A DNA stretch of 64,000 bases from Blastopirellula sp. J2-11 (GCF_024584705.1 NZ_CP097384.1:434001-498000); one strand, 5' to 3'; shown: positions 18,086 through 28,059, counted from the first letter of the stretch. Notes: generated from the sequence alone by a model not told the origin. Translations and numbers: made by a program.

Positions 18086-19303
18086 ATGAGCGATCCGCTT
18101 CATCTGTTTGACGCTTACGGCGTAGAGCTTGAGTACATGATCGTCGACGCTCAATCGTTCGACGTTCGCCCGATCGCAGACTTGCTGCTTGAAAAAGCGG
18201 CTGGCGAGATCATCTCGGAAGTCGAACTGGGAGAGCTCGCCTGGTCGAACGAACTGGCGCTGCATGTCATCGAGTTGAAGACGAACGGGCCCGCCGCGTC
18301 GCTCGACCCGCTGACCGATTACTTTCAACGGCATGTCACGCAGGCAAACGAGTATCTCTCGTCGCTGGGCGCACGACTGTTGCCGACGGCGATGCATCCC
18401 TGGATGGATCCGCACACGGTGCAACTGTGGCCGCACGACTACAACCCGATCTATCAGGCCTACAATCGCATTTTTGATTGTCGTGGTCATGGTTGGGCGA
18501 ACCTGCAGAGCGTTCATTTGAACCTGCCGTTTTGCGGCGATGACGAATTTGGACGACTTCATGCGGCGATTCGCTTAATCATGCCGCTGCTGCCGGCGCT
18601 CGCGGCGAGTTCGCCGATTTGCGACGGCAAGCCAAGCGGCTTCCTCGATACGCGGATGGAAGTTTACCGGACCAACTCGCAGCGGATTCCGTCGCTAACC
18701 GCGGCGATCGTGCCAGAACCGATCTATACTGAAGGGGATTATCAGCGCGAAATCTTCGAGAAGATGTACGCTGATATCCAGCCGCACGATCCCGAAGGAA
18801 TGTTGCGGTATCCATTTTTGAACGCCCGCGGCGCTATCGCCAGGTTTGATCGCGGCGCGATCGAAATTCGCGTCCTCGATATTCAGGAATGCCCCGCGGC
18901 CGACCTGGCGATCTTGCAGGCGATCGTCGCTACGTTAAAAGCGTTGGTCAGCGAAAAGTGGACTTCGTTTACCGAACAACAGTTGGTCGCAACCATGCCG
19001 CTGTCGCAACTCTTTTTGGAAACGATCCGCACCGCCGATGTGACTCCCATTACCGACGGCGAACTGCTGCGTCAGTTCGGCTGGTACGATCGACATCGTC
19101 CCACCGTCGCCGAATTGTGGCGGCATATCCTGTTGGAATTGGGGCAAAATCCGACGGAGGAAAGCCCGCTCGACGTCATTTTGACCGATGGTCCGCTGGC
19201 TCGCCGCATCCTCCAGAAAGCGGGTCACAACCTCTCTCAGTTAAAAATGGTCTACGGCGAATTGGCCGAATGCCTATCGCAAGGATTCATGTTCCGCATG
19301 TAG
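18086..19303 (+). CDS. GCS2-family carboxylate-amine ligase
   Basis: 405 residues. The N-terminus DAYGVELEYMIVD carries the metal-binding Glu pair of glutamate-cysteine ligase family 2, and the motifs NLQSVHLNLPF, SPICDGKPSGFLDTRME and AIEIRVLDIQECP follow the family pattern of the glutamine-synthetase-like fold. The enzyme should form an amide or peptide bond at a glutamate-like carboxylate at ATP cost. Third gene of the C39/RimK/GCS2 set, 132 bases after the RimK gene. It may be a true gamma-glutamyl ligase, but the company of a RimK-like ligase and a peptidase argues for another small peptide. Confidence 0.92.
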   Translation: MSDPLHLFDAYGVELEYMIVDAQSFDVRPIADLLLEKAAGEIISEVELGELAWSNELALHVIELKTNGPAASLDPLTDYFQRHVTQANEYLSSLGARLLPTAMHPWMDPHTVQLWPHDYNPIYQAYNRIFDCRGHGWANLQSVHLNLPFCGDDEFGRLHAAIRLIMPLLPALAASSPICDGKPSGFLDTRMEVYRTNSQRIPSLTAAIVPEPIYTEGDYQREIFEKMYADIQPHDPEGMLRYPFLNARGAIARFDRGAIEIRVLDIQECPAADLAILQAIVATLKALVSEKWTSFTEQQLVATMPLSQLFLETIRTADVTPITDGELLRQFGWYDRHRPTVAELWRHILLELGQNPTEESPLDVILTDGPLARRILQKAGHNLSQLKMVYGELAECLSQGFMFRM

Positions 19304-19691
19304 GACTCCAATCTTTGTAGGCGCGAAACGCAAGCCAAGGGGAATGCGTTGGACGTCGGTGCTGAATGGTTGGATCGGACCGCTTCGTTTTTTCGTCGAA
19401 CTTCAGCGTCCACCAGTCCTGGGCTGGAGCGCCACCCGGCGCTGTCTGGCACAAGGGCGCCTAAAATGCGCAGATTAACGCATGGTCGAAAGTGGATGAA
19501 ATGACTGGCTTTTCTTTGGCAATTTGAAATGGGCGTTCGTTGCTCTCCGCATGGGTGGTGATTTGCTGGGGCAAAGGGGGCAAAAACTCTATTCCCTTGG
19601 CTTCGGCAGGTTTGACCGGTATATTATGGTGGGATGGGTGTTTCTTCACCCTTCTATTGAGGTCCTAGAGGAAAACCGAAGCAAAGAGTTT
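19304..19691. other. Intergenic, holds a decayed REP unit and the infA promoter region
   Basis: Positions 19315-19348 resemble the left arm of the element at 28995-29192 (both carry CGCAAGC and GGAATGCG-like cores after GTAG). The following 100 bases read like a degraded repeat with no open frame. The rest must hold the infA promoter and leader. No small gene or RNA recognised. Confidence 0.45.
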
Positions 19692-19913
19692 ATGGCTAAG
19701 AAAGAAGAAGCCCTCGAAGTCGACGGCACCGTAACGCAAGCCCTGGCGAATACCCGTTTTCGCGTGCAGCTTGACGACGGCCCGACGATTATGGCTCATG
19801 TGGCCGGCAAGATGCGTAAGCACTTTATTCGTATTGTGCCGGGAGATCGCGTTCGCGTGGAGCTCTCCCCCTACGATTTGACCAAGGGTCGCATCGTTTT
19901 CCGCGAACGGTAA
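19692..19913 (+). CDS. infA: Translation initiation factor IF-1
   Basis: 73 residues. The S1-like OB fold is recognisable: [20 protein letters not shown], then [20 protein letters not shown] and the C-terminal [20 protein letters not shown]. It binds the ribosomal A site during initiation. I chose the ATG at 19692 from the family N-terminus; the frame stays open upstream. It stands alone, not beside rpmJ or secY as in many bacteria. Confidence 0.97.
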   Translation: MAKKEEALEVDGTVTQALANTRFRVQLDDGPTIMAHVAGKMRKHFIRIVPGDRVRVELSPYDLTKGRIVFRER

Positions 19914-20190
19914 AGTTCTCGCCGGTTCTTTCGTGCGAAGCCGCACTTCTGGGGTTCCGCTTCCTACGAAGTTGACTTTTCCGGCGAAATCGAAAACCTG
20001 CGTTCTCTTTCGCAGGTAGTTTCTCTATGCACGGCTTGCATCACAGGTCGCGGTGCGCAACGACCCACGCGCATGCGGCTTTCGTATTGTTCCAGCAACG
20101 GTTAAATTGTTGGCATCTGGCGCAAAGCCCCCCAACCGGCAAGCGACGGCGGCGATCACGCCGCCGAAAAAACACCTGAAGGAGACGAAA

Positions 20191-21879
20191 GTGAAGCTGC
20201 TACTGAAATCGACGTGGATTTGGCTCGCTGCTTTGGCGCTGGCGACCGCCCCGACGCTGGTAAAAGCGCAGGACGAAGCTGCCGAACTGAAAACGGTGGC
20301 GGTCGTCTCGATCGCCCCATTCCAAAAAGTGCTGGGCGATTTCCAGTATCTATCAGAACTGGCCGATCAAGCGAATTTCGGCCGGATGGCCGCGATGATG
20401 TCGGCCCCCTTCACACAAGGGATTGATAAGACGCGCCCAATCGGCGTGGTCGTTCGTACGGATGGCCAGCAGTTCAGCTATATCGGCTTCCTGCCGGTTT
20501 CCGACCTGAAATCGCTGCTGTTAATTTTGCAGGATCAAGTGGGCGAACCGCAAGACATGGAAGACGGCGTCTTCCTGCTCGAAGCCCCGCTGCCGATCTA
20601 TTACAAAGAAGTGGAAGGCTGGGCCTTTGTCGCTCAAGACAAAGAATCGCTGGCCAATACGCCGGCCAAGCCTGCTGATCTGCTGGCGACCTTGGCGACC
20701 GACTATGACATTGCGGTCAAGCTAAATTTGAACAACGTTCCGCAGCTCTACCACGAAATGATCCTCGCGCAGATCCGTAGCGGGATCGAACTTTCGTTGG
20801 AGCAAGAGCCCGGCGAGACCGACGAAACGTTCGCCGAACGCCAAAAGATGGTCGAGCTGCAAGTGGCTCAGCTGGAGCGTTTGTTCACCGAAATCACCGA
20901 CCTGACGATTGGCTGGAACGTCGACAAAGCGGCCGAAAAGACCTACATCGACCTCAGCTACAACGTTCTGCCGGGATCGAAGCTCGCCGAGCAGTTGGCG
21001 ATGAACATCGGCGTTACTAGCGACTTCACCGGATTTTTTAACGACCAAGCCGCCGGCACGCTGCATATCGCCAGCAAAATTGCTCCCGAAGAAATCGAAA
21101 ACTCGGTGAAGCAGTTGAACGCTGGTCGTCAAAAGGCGTTCACCGAAATCGAGAACAACAACGACCTGGACGAAAAATCGCGGGAAGCGGCCAATCGCTT
21201 GATCGACCTCTCGTTTGACGCGTTGATCGAAACGGTCAAAGCGGGCAAGATCGATATGGGAATGACCGTCGACCTGGCGCCGAACAAGATGACGTTCCTG
21301 TTTGGCGCGTTCGTCTCGGATGGCAAGCGAGTCGAAGACGGCTTCAAAGAAATGATGAAGATGGTCGAAGACCAGCCCGACTTCCCCGGCGTCAAATGGA
21401 ACGCCGATTCTCACCAAGGGGTCAATTTTCATGTGGTGGAAGGTCCGGTCCCCGCAACCGAAGAAGAAACTCGCAAGCTGTTTGGAGAGACGCTGACGAT
21501 CGTCTTGGGTATCGGCGAGAAGTCGGCCTACCTGTCGATCGGCACAGATGCGATCGCCAAGCTGAAGAAGGCGATCGACGATTCGCTCGCCAGCGCTGGC
21601 CAACCAATAGATAGTCCAGCGACCATCGTGGTTTCCTCGAAGCCAATTTTGGAGTTCATCAAGAGCATCGATGACAACGCGCCGATCGAAGCAGCTTTGG
21701 AAGCGCTCGGCGGGAAGGATGCTCAACTGACGATCAATGGATCGGTCACCAAAACCGGCACGAAGAGCCGAGTCAGCCTGGATGTTGGCGTCATCAAAGC
21801 GGTCGCCGCTGCAGTCGCAGTGCAACAGGCCGAAAAAGAAGCGGCGGAAGAAGCCGAAGAAGCGGCTGACGACTTCTAA
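20191..21879 (+). CDS. Secreted hypothetical protein with acidic Ala/Glu C-terminus
   Basis: 562 residues from the GTG at 20191, which follows GGAG at seven bases and begins a signal peptide (LLLKSTWIWLAALALATAPTLVKAQ). The mature part is acidic and repetitive in fold; it has no Cys-based or catalytic motif that I recognise. It ends in a run of Ala and Glu (EAAEEAEEAADDF). I know similar long secreted proteins only as planctomycete hypotheticals. A strong terminator follows directly, and codon choice (CTG, AAG, GCC) suggests good expression. Confidence 0.85.
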   Translation: MKLLLKSTWIWLAALALATAPTLVKAQDEAAELKTVAVVSIAPFQKVLGDFQYLSELADQANFGRMAAMMSAPFTQGIDKTRPIGVVVRTDGQQFSYIGFLPVSDLKSLLLILQDQVGEPQDMEDGVFLLEAPLPIYYKEVEGWAFVAQDKESLANTPAKPADLLATLATDYDIAVKLNLNNVPQLYHEMILAQIRSGIELSLEQEPGETDETFAERQKMVELQVAQLERLFTEITDLTIGWNVDKAAEKTYIDLSYNVLPGSKLAEQLAMNIGVTSDFTGFFNDQAAGTLHIASKIAPEEIENSVKQLNAGRQKAFTEIENNNDLDEKSREAANRLIDLSFDALIETVKAGKIDMGMTVDLAPNKMTFLFGAFVSDGKRVEDGFKEMMKMVEDQPDFPGVKWNADSHQGVNFHVVEGPVPATEEETRKLFGETLTIVLGIGEKSAYLSIGTDAIAKLKKAIDDSLASAGQPIDSPATIVVSSKPILEFIKSIDDNAPIEAALEALGGKDAQLTINGSVTKTGTKSRVSLDVGVIKAVAAAVAVQQAEKEAAEEAEEAADDF

Positions 21880-21915
21880 AGCATCGCCTGAATTTTAAGA
21901 TTCAGCCAATCTCTA

Positions 21916-21950
21916 GGGGAAGCGAAGCAAACTTCGCTTCCCCTTTTTTT
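21916..21950 (+). terminator. Strong rho-independent terminator
   Basis: A 12-bp perfect stem (21916-21927 with 21932-21943), a CAAA loop and seven T, 36 bases after the stop of the secreted protein gene. Confidence 0.95.
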
Positions 21951-22172
21951 GTTACCATCGCCACATCCCGCCCCCCTCGGCCGAGTGGCTCACGGCAGCC
22001 GACAAATCGTTTCTTGCAATTTGTGCGGGTTCGCGTAACTTCTGGCCCCGATTTTGCTTCTAATATTTATCCTCTCCTCCTCAAATTCTCCCTCCTGTAG
22101 GGCAGACTTTACTTCTAGCGGCCCAGCGAACAAAAAGAGCTCGGGCTGCGTCTGAAAGAATGAGGAGACAGG

Positions 22173-22547
22173 ATGTCTTCGATTTTCGTGTGGAACCCAA
22201 AAGTAATGATCGCGACCCATAAACAATTCGCTCCGTCTCCGGCATCCGAACCGAAGGTCCGTGTCCTTCGGCTGGAAGTAATCGGCGGCGCGATGGATGC
22301 TCAAGAGATGTTACTGCAACTGCCGGTTCGGATCGGCCGCGGCGCCGGCGCCAACTTGCAGCTCAGCCATCCCCTAGTCGCTGAAGAGCATTGCGAAATT
22401 TTGGTTCGCGGCGAAGAGATCTTGGTCCGCGATCTGGGCTCGGAGAACGGCACCTTCGTCAATCGCGATCGGATCGATCTCGCCCAACTTGCGCCGGGTC
22501 AATTGCTGACGATCGGCGACGTCACCTTCCGGGCGGTCGTCGAATAA
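22173..22547 (+). CDS. FHA-domain protein
   Basis: 124 residues. A single forkhead-associated domain occupies about 48-120 with the conserved GR (RIGRGAGA), SxxH-like (PLVAEEHCEI) and NG (DLGSENGTFVN) motifs, so it should bind phosphothreonine peptides. The first 35 residues are variable. There is no second domain, so it may act as an adaptor for a Ser/Thr kinase encoded elsewhere. GAGGAGACAGG precedes the ATG at 22173. Confidence 0.93.
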   Translation: MSSIFVWNPKVMIATHKQFAPSPASEPKVRVLRLEVIGGAMDAQEMLLQLPVRIGRGAGANLQLSHPLVAEEHCEILVRGEEILVRDLGSENGTFVNRDRIDLAQLAPGQLLTIGDVTFRAVVE

Positions 22548-22586
22548 CGGCGTTTCCGCTATACCAATCCAAACACGACCAATCCC

Positions 22587-22619
22587 AACACGTGGCTCGC
22601 TGCGGGCCGCGTGTTTTTT
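22587..22619 (+). terminator. Rho-independent terminator
   Basis: Stem AACACGTGGC / GCCGCGTGTT (22587-22596 with 22606-22615, one T-G wobble), 9-base loop, run of six T. It follows the FHA gene by 40 bases. Confidence 0.8.
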
Positions 22620-22710
22620 ATGCGCCGTGGTTTGATCGCCGAAGTTCGCTTCGCTGCAGAGGCTGTGGTACGATCAACGTCCCCCCTTCGTCCTCTCGCC
22701 GAGACGCTCT

Positions 22711-24651
22711 ATGCCTGTTTCACTTCGCGCTGCGTTGCTGCTGTTGTTGCTGACCCTGGTCGCTTGTCAGTCATCGGCGGAAGAACCCGACGCCGACAAG
22801 CAGCATCCGGCCAATCACTTGGCCGACGAGACGAGCCCCTACTTGCTTGCGCATGCACATAACCCAGTCGATTGGCGTCCGTGGGGGGAAGAGGCGTTGG
22901 CCCTGGCCAAGCAAGAGAACAAGCCGATCTTTTTATCGATCGGCTATTCGAGCTGTCACTGGTGCCATGTGATGGAGCACGAAAGTTTTACTGATGATGA
23001 GATCGCCAAGTATTTGAACGAGCACTTCATCTGCATCAAGGTCGATCGGGAAGAACGCCCAGATATCGACCACGTTTATATGACGGCGGTGCAGATCATG
23101 ACGCGCGGCGGCGGCTGGCCGTTGTCGGTCTTTTTGACCCCCGAAGGCAAACCTTTTTACGGCGGCACTTATTGGCCGGCTCGAGATGGCGATCGCAACG
23201 TGCAGGTCGGCTTTCTGACCGTCATCGGTCGCATCGCCCAATTTTGGGAAGAGAAAGAAGCGGACCTGCGCAAGAGCGGCGACGGCTTGAGCAACCTGGT
23301 CAAAGAGGCGCTGCGGCCTCGTGTGACGCTGCAACCGTTGACGCTAGACGAAAAACTGCTGGCGACAACCGACGCCGCGATCGCCGAGACCTTCGACGCC
23401 GAACATGGGGGCTTCAATTTCTCGGCTGACGATCCCAATCAACCAAAATTCCCAGAGCCGGCGACGCTGCAATACCTGCTGGCCCGCGCGCAAGCGGGCT
23501 CTGCCGAAGCGCAAAAGATGCTCACGATCACGCTGGATGGCATCGCCGCCGGCGGCATTCGCGATCACATCGGCGGCGGTCTGCATCGCTATAGCGTCGA
23601 TCGCTTTTGGCGAATTCCTCACTTTGAAAAGATGCTGTACGACAACGCCCAGTTAGCGTCGCTCTACGCCGAGGCGCACCAGTTGACCGGCAATCCGCAG
23701 TATCGCCGCGTCGCCGAAGAGACGTGCGACTTTGTGTTGCGAGAAATGACCGGCCCCGACGGCCAGTTCTATTCCGCTATCGACGCTGACAGTGAAGGAG
23801 AAGAAGGAAAGTACTATCGCTGGTCGCAGGCGGAGCTAACCGCGCTCTTGTCTCCGGCTCAATTGAAGTTGGCCAAGTCGGTCTATGGTCTCAGCGGCTC
23901 TCCCAACTTTGAGGAAGTCTACTTTGTGCCAGAGCTGCAGGCTCCGATCGCCGATCTCCCGCAGAACCTCAAACTAGATGAAGCCCAGCTGCAAACGCAA
24001 TTGCAAACGCTGCGTGAAACGTTGTTGGCCGCCCGCGCCAAACGGGTTCCCCCGGCGATCGACACCAAAGCGCTGACCGCGTGGAATGGGCTGATGATCG
24101 CCGGCTTGGCCGATGCCGGTCGCATTCTCCAGCGACAAGATTATCTCGACGCCGCCGCACGCAGCGCCAACTTTTTACTGGCCAACGTCACCGCGCCCGA
24201 TGGTCGTTTGCTACGGAGTTTCAAAGATGGGCAAGCGAAAATCACCGCCTACGTCGACGACTATGCGATGTTGGTTGACGGCTTGATCGCGCTGCATGAA
24301 GCGACCGGCGAGCAAAAGTGGCTCGACGCCGCGGGGCGACTTACGCAACAGCAGATCGAACTGTTTGGCGATCAGCGCCTGGGCGGTTTTTACTTTACCG
24401 CGGCGGACGCCGAGGAAGTCATCGTGCGGGGAAAGATCCCGACCGACAACGCGATCCCGGCTGGCAATTCGGTTTCGGCCGGCAATCTGCTCTACCTGGC
24501 CGAACAGCGGAACGACGCCGCGTTGCGTGAGCAAGCGATCGCTACCGTGCGCAGCGGTCAGTCGTTGCTGGAATTGGCGCCGGCCGCCGCTCCGCGCCTG
24601 ATGGTCGCCGTCGAGCAAATCGTCAACACCGGTGAGAAAGCGGAAAAATAG
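22711..24651 (+). CDS. DUF255 thioredoxin-fold lipoprotein (YyaL/SPATA20 family)
   Basis: 646 residues. A lipobox (LVAC, Cys19) ends the signal peptide. A thioredoxin-like domain at 35-195 has the family motif [14 protein letters not shown] (C82-x-x-C85). A six-hairpin glycosidase-like all-alpha domain follows ([41 protein letters not shown]). This is the YyaL/spermatogenesis-associated protein 20 family, whose enzymatic role is not established. Here it is predicted to be membrane-anchored outside the cytoplasm. It converges with the next gene with only 5 bases between stops. Confidence 0.93.
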   Translation: MPVSLRAALLLLLLTLVACQSSAEEPDADKQHPANHLADETSPYLLAHAHNPVDWRPWGEEALALAKQENKPIFLSIGYSSCHWCHVMEHESFTDDEIAKYLNEHFICIKVDREERPDIDHVYMTAVQIMTRGGGWPLSVFLTPEGKPFYGGTYWPARDGDRNVQVGFLTVIGRIAQFWEEKEADLRKSGDGLSNLVKEALRPRVTLQPLTLDEKLLATTDAAIAETFDAEHGGFNFSADDPNQPKFPEPATLQYLLARAQAGSAEAQKMLTITLDGIAAGGIRDHIGGGLHRYSVDRFWRIPHFEKMLYDNAQLASLYAEAHQLTGNPQYRRVAEETCDFVLREMTGPDGQFYSAIDADSEGEEGKYYRWSQAELTALLSPAQLKLAKSVYGLSGSPNFEEVYFVPELQAPIADLPQNLKLDEAQLQTQLQTLRETLLAARAKRVPPAIDTKALTAWNGLMIAGLADAGRILQRQDYLDAAARSANFLLANVTAPDGRLLRSFKDGQAKITAYVDDYAMLVDGLIALHEATGEQKWLDAAGRLTQQQIELFGDQRLGGFYFTAADAEEVIVRGKIPTDNAIPAGNSVSAGNLLYLAEQRNDAALREQAIATVRSGQSLLELAPAAAPRLMVAVEQIVNTGEKAEK

Positions 24652-24656
24652 TCGCG

Positions 24657-25646
24657 TTATTGCTGCGTCGCCAACGCGAAGATGTCGACGGCGAAGCAAG
24701 CGTCGGGTTGGACCTGACCTTGCTTGACCGCGCCGACCTCGACCATTTGATCGAGCAGTTCGGTCCACCGAGCGAGCGTCATTCGCCCGTACTGATCGTC
24801 TTTGGTGGAGAGCGCCAGCTGGCGAATCTCTTTGGCGCCAAATTCTAGTGCGGCGACATCCAGTTCGGGATTGAGCGAAGAGATCTGCTCATTCGTTGAT
24901 TTGGGCGAATCAAGGTAGTGCTTCCAGCCGCGCAAACAGGCTCGGGTCATCTTGATCGTGAGCTCTTTTTCGGCCTGCAGTAGATCGTCGCTGGTGATCA
25001 TAATACTGGTGTAAGGATTGAACCCTAGCTCGTGCACCATCAACGACCGGGTTTTGACTCCCTTTTCCTGCGCTATGTACGGCTCACTGAAGACGTACGC
25101 TTGCTGCGTGAAATTTGGATCACTAAAAAATTGGGCCAAATTGCCGTTATAGGGAACGATCCGCACATCTTTCAGCGGCAGTTTCTTTTGCAAATAAGCC
25201 GCGAACGTACGACCAGAGTTCATCGCTAACGTGCAGTTCGAAAGCTCGTCCCAGGTTTTGATCGGAGAATCAGCGTGCAGCAAGATGCAACGGGGGCTCT
25301 TTTCCAGCGGCGACATCAGCGCCACCACGTTCGCCATTTGTTCGCGGCCAAGAATCACCTGGTCAGCGTTTGCGACCGCGAATTCTACGTTCCCTTGCGC
25401 CACTTGCTGAATGACCGGAACCCCAGGACCGCCGGGGATGATCTCGACATCCAGGCCTTCTTCCGCAAAATAACCTTCCTGCTGGGCGGCGTAAAATCCA
25501 CCATGCTCCGCTTCGGGGAACCAATTGAGCGCCAATCGCACTTTGCGCAGCGTCGGGCCATCACTGTCGGATTGCGAGTCCCCATTTTCTTGGGTTCCAC
25601 ATCCGAGGAGCGTCAGCAGCAACAGAAATGCGATGAAGCGCGGCAT
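24657..25646 (-). CDS. THI5/NMT1-like substrate-binding lipoprotein
   Basis: 329 residues from the ATG at 25646, which has GGAGGAG seven bases upstream. Lipobox LLGC at the end of a short signal. The body has the NMT1/THI5-type pattern: LNWFPEAEHGGFYAAQQEGYF, LDVEIIPGGPGVPVIQQVAQG and FAVANADQVILGREQ. Such proteins deliver pyrimidine thiamine precursors, riboflavin or sulfonate-type ligands to an ABC transporter. No ATPase or permease gene lies next to it, so it is an orphan in this window. Ligand not predictable. Confidence 0.92.
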   Translation of the reverse strand: MPRFIAFLLLLTLLGCGTQENGDSQSDSDGPTLRKVRLALNWFPEAEHGGFYAAQQEGYFAEEGLDVEIIPGGPGVPVIQQVAQGNVEFAVANADQVILGREQMANVVALMSPLEKSPRCILLHADSPIKTWDELSNCTLAMNSGRTFAAYLQKKLPLKDVRIVPYNGNLAQFFSDPNFTQQAYVFSEPYIAQEKGVKTRSLMVHELGFNPYTSIMITSDDLLQAEKELTIKMTRACLRGWKHYLDSPKSTNEQISSLNPELDVAALEFGAKEIRQLALSTKDDQYGRMTLARWTELLDQMVEVGAVKQGQVQPDACFAVDIFALATQQ

Positions 25647-25758
25647 AGCGACTCCTCCAACGTCGAATAGCGGACGGACCAATCGTTTCGATATCGTAGC
25701 TTCTCTGGCCGAATTGGGGAGCCGAATCGCCCGATTTTGTCGGTATCGCCGTTACGGA

Positions 25759-26397
25759 TTACTCCGACGGGTTCGCCTGATCTGGCGATGCCCCATCTAC
25801 TGGCGCCGCGCGCTGCGACTTTTCTTTCAGCCACCACTGATAAAACTGCTCCACCACCGGGCGACGATGGACGCTGCGCAGCGTTTGCGGGCGTTTGCTG
25901 ATCAAAAAGAGCTGCGCCTCGGTGGGGGTCATCTCTTTCGCTTTGATCAGCCAGCAGATGACAATCGTAGCGCTGCGAGCTCGGCCCGCTTTGCAATGGA
26001 TGTAAACCTGCTTGCCGGCGGTGATCTGCTGATCGATGAACTCGACCCCTCGTTTCACATCTTCCAGCGAAGGGGGAACGAAGTCGATCGTCGGCAAATG
26101 GAGCTGTTCGACGCCTGATTTGGCGTACGTCGCAAGGGGGCCGGCATACTCCTGGCAAGTGTTCACTACGGCGGTTACGCCGGCCGCGATGATCTCCGTG
26201 GCGATTTTTTCGGACGGGAGTGCGCCGATTATTACGTGCTCATCAATGCGATCCCACCATCGCCAGCGGCGAAAAAGGCGAATCATTGACCAATTAAAGA
26301 GCAAGGATGGGTAGAAAGCAACCGCGGCGAACGAACGACTGAGAGGTCGACGCATTCGGGAAGACGGGGGCGGATCTGGCTTAGTTTCTCCGGTCAT
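25759..26397 (-). CDS. PTPMT1-like dual-specificity phosphatase
   Basis: 212 residues. The catalytic loop is HCKAGRARSATIV (Cys135, Arg141) with Asp105 (TIDFVPPS) as the likely general acid. Upstream motifs IDEHVIIGALP and the GVEQLHLPTIDF segment match mitochondrial PTPMT1, a phosphatidylglycerophosphate phosphatase of cardiolipin synthesis. A Rhodopirellula homologue has been described in that role, to my knowledge. A hydrophobic N-terminal stretch (about 22-37) may anchor it to the membrane. The start at 26397 has no clear ribosome binding site; ATGs further in are possible. Confidence 0.9.
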   Translation of the reverse strand: MTGETKPDPPPSSRMRRPLSRSFAAVAFYPSLLFNWSMIRLFRRWRWWDRIDEHVIIGALPSEKIATEIIAAGVTAVVNTCQEYAGPLATYAKSGVEQLHLPTIDFVPPSLEDVKRGVEFIDQQITAGKQVYIHCKAGRARSATIVICWLIKAKEMTPTEAQLFLISKRPQTLRSVHRRPVVEQFYQWWLKEKSQRAAPVDGASPDQANPSE

Positions 26398-26489
26398 GAA
26401 GTTCGATTATCATAGTTTGGGCTGCTATGTCGCAACCCGTCCTCTGCCCCTCCTTTCTGTTTCCCACCTATCGATGAGGTAAATCTCGC

Positions 26490-28007
26490 ATGAAACGCTT
26501 CGTTGCTCTGTTCACACTGCTGCTCGCCGCACCGGCCGCTTGGGCCGCCGACGCCGGCGCTGATGTCAAGCCGCCCGATGGCTTTCACAAACTGTTCAAT
26601 GGAAAAGATCTCTCCGGCTGGAAAGGTCTGGTCGCTAGTCCGCCGAAGCGGGCCGAGATGAGCGCTGAGGTTCTGGCCGCCGAGCAAGAAAAAGCGGACG
26701 CTTCGATGCGCGAGCATTGGACGATTGAAGATGGCGTGTTGGTCTACGACGGCAAAGGACAAAGCCTCTGCACCGACAAAGACTACGCCGACTTCGAGAT
26801 GTACGTAGACTGGAAGATCAAAGAAGATGGCGACAGCGGCATTTATGTTCGCGGCAGCCCCCAGATTCAAATCTGGGATCCGAACCACTGGAAGGTCGGC
26901 TCCGGCGGTCTCTACAACAACAAGAAGAATCCTTCCGCGCCGACGATCATCGCTGACAACCCGATCGGCGAGTGGAACACGATGTACGTCCGCATGATCG
27001 GCGATCGCGTTACCGTTAAGCTGAACGGCAAGCTGGTGACGGATAATGTCGTGCTAGAAAACTATTGGGAACGGGACAAGCCGATCTATCCGACCGGCCA
27101 GATCGAACTGCAGCACCACGGCAATACGCTTTGGTTCCGCAACATCTTCATTCGCGAATTGGCCAAGCCTGACCAACTAGAAAAGATTGAAGAAGCGGCG
27201 CCTGCCAAAGCGACCGCAGTTCCCCAGAAAGACCGCAACGTGCTGGTCTTCATGCGTCACGCCGGTTTCCGCCATAGCTCGATCCCCGTAGGGGCTCGAG
27301 CGGTGCAATTGTTGGGCGACAAGAGCGGCGCTTTCACGTCGAAGATCAGCGACGATCTGACCGAACTGTGGCCGGGCAACATTGACCAGTACGACGGCGT
27401 CGTGATGGTCAACACGACCGGTGAATGGATCCAACCCCGCGCCGAAGACCTTGAGCAAATCGCCGCCAAGTATGGCGAAAAGCTCTCCGCCGCAGAAGCG
27501 GAAGCGAAACTGAAGAAAAGCTTGCTCGACTTCGTGTCGAGCGGGAAAGGGCTGGTCGGCTTTCATGCCGCCAGCGACGCGAACTACAAATGGCCTGAAT
27601 TCGGCCAGATGGTCGGCGGTTATTTCAACGCGCACCCCTGGCACGAAAAAGTGGGCGTCAAAGTCGATAGCCCCAGCCATCCGCTGATGGCCGCTTTTGG
27701 TGGCAAAGATTTTTCGATCGTTGACGAGATCTATCAATTCCGTGATCCCTACTCACGCAAAGCGGTTCACGTGTTGCTCTCGCTCGACGTCGAGAAGACC
27801 AACATGGACAAAAAGAACATTCGTCGCGACGATGGCGATTTCGCTGTCTCTTGGGTTCGCAATTGGGGAGCAGGCCGCGTCTTCTACAGCTCGCTGGGAC
27901 ATCGGGAAGAAATTTATTGGAACCCGCAAATGCTGATGTTCTACCTCGACGGCATTCAGTTCGCCCTGGGTGATCTCGACGCCGAAACGACTCCCAGCGT
28001 TCAATAG
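26490..28007 (+). CDS. DUF1080-ThuA fusion protein, secreted
   Basis: 505 residues with a signal peptide (cleavage near AWAAD). The N-terminal part (about 30-235) is a DUF1080 (3-keto-disaccharide hydrolase-like) jelly roll: HKLFNGKDLSGWKGL, GDSGIYVRGSPQIQIWD and a beta-sandwich ending at LWFRNIFIREL. The C-terminal part (about 250-495) is a ThuA/trehalose-utilisation-like glutamine-amidotransferase fold: VLVFMRHAGFRHSSIP, GKGLVGFHAASD, GGYFNAHPWHE and GRVFYSSLGHREE. Both families are abundant in planctomycetes and linked to sugar processing. It is followed after 52 bases by a second ThuA gene on the same strand. Confidence 0.93.
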   Translation: MKRFVALFTLLLAAPAAWAADAGADVKPPDGFHKLFNGKDLSGWKGLVASPPKRAEMSAEVLAAEQEKADASMREHWTIEDGVLVYDGKGQSLCTDKDYADFEMYVDWKIKEDGDSGIYVRGSPQIQIWDPNHWKVGSGGLYNNKKNPSAPTIIADNPIGEWNTMYVRMIGDRVTVKLNGKLVTDNVVLENYWERDKPIYPTGQIELQHHGNTLWFRNIFIRELAKPDQLEKIEEAAPAKATAVPQKDRNVLVFMRHAGFRHSSIPVGARAVQLLGDKSGAFTSKISDDLTELWPGNIDQYDGVVMVNTTGEWIQPRAEDLEQIAAKYGEKLSAAEAEAKLKKSLLDFVSSGKGLVGFHAASDANYKWPEFGQMVGGYFNAHPWHEKVGVKVDSPSHPLMAAFGGKDFSIVDEIYQFRDPYSRKAVHVLLSLDVEKTNMDKKNIRRDDGDFAVSWVRNWGAGRVFYSSLGHREEIYWNPQMLMFYLDGIQFALGDLDAETTPSVQ

Positions 28008-28059
28008 CCTTGCTCCGTAATCGACACTCAACCATCATTGCCCCCAAGGAGACGCGATC

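Noticed and set aside
21965-22060. tRNA-Ser/Leu-like D-arm string (GGCCGAGTGGCTCACGGCA) followed by GGGTTCG
   Set aside because: No acceptor stem, no anticodon arm and no T-arm stem in the right spacing; a chance resemblance.
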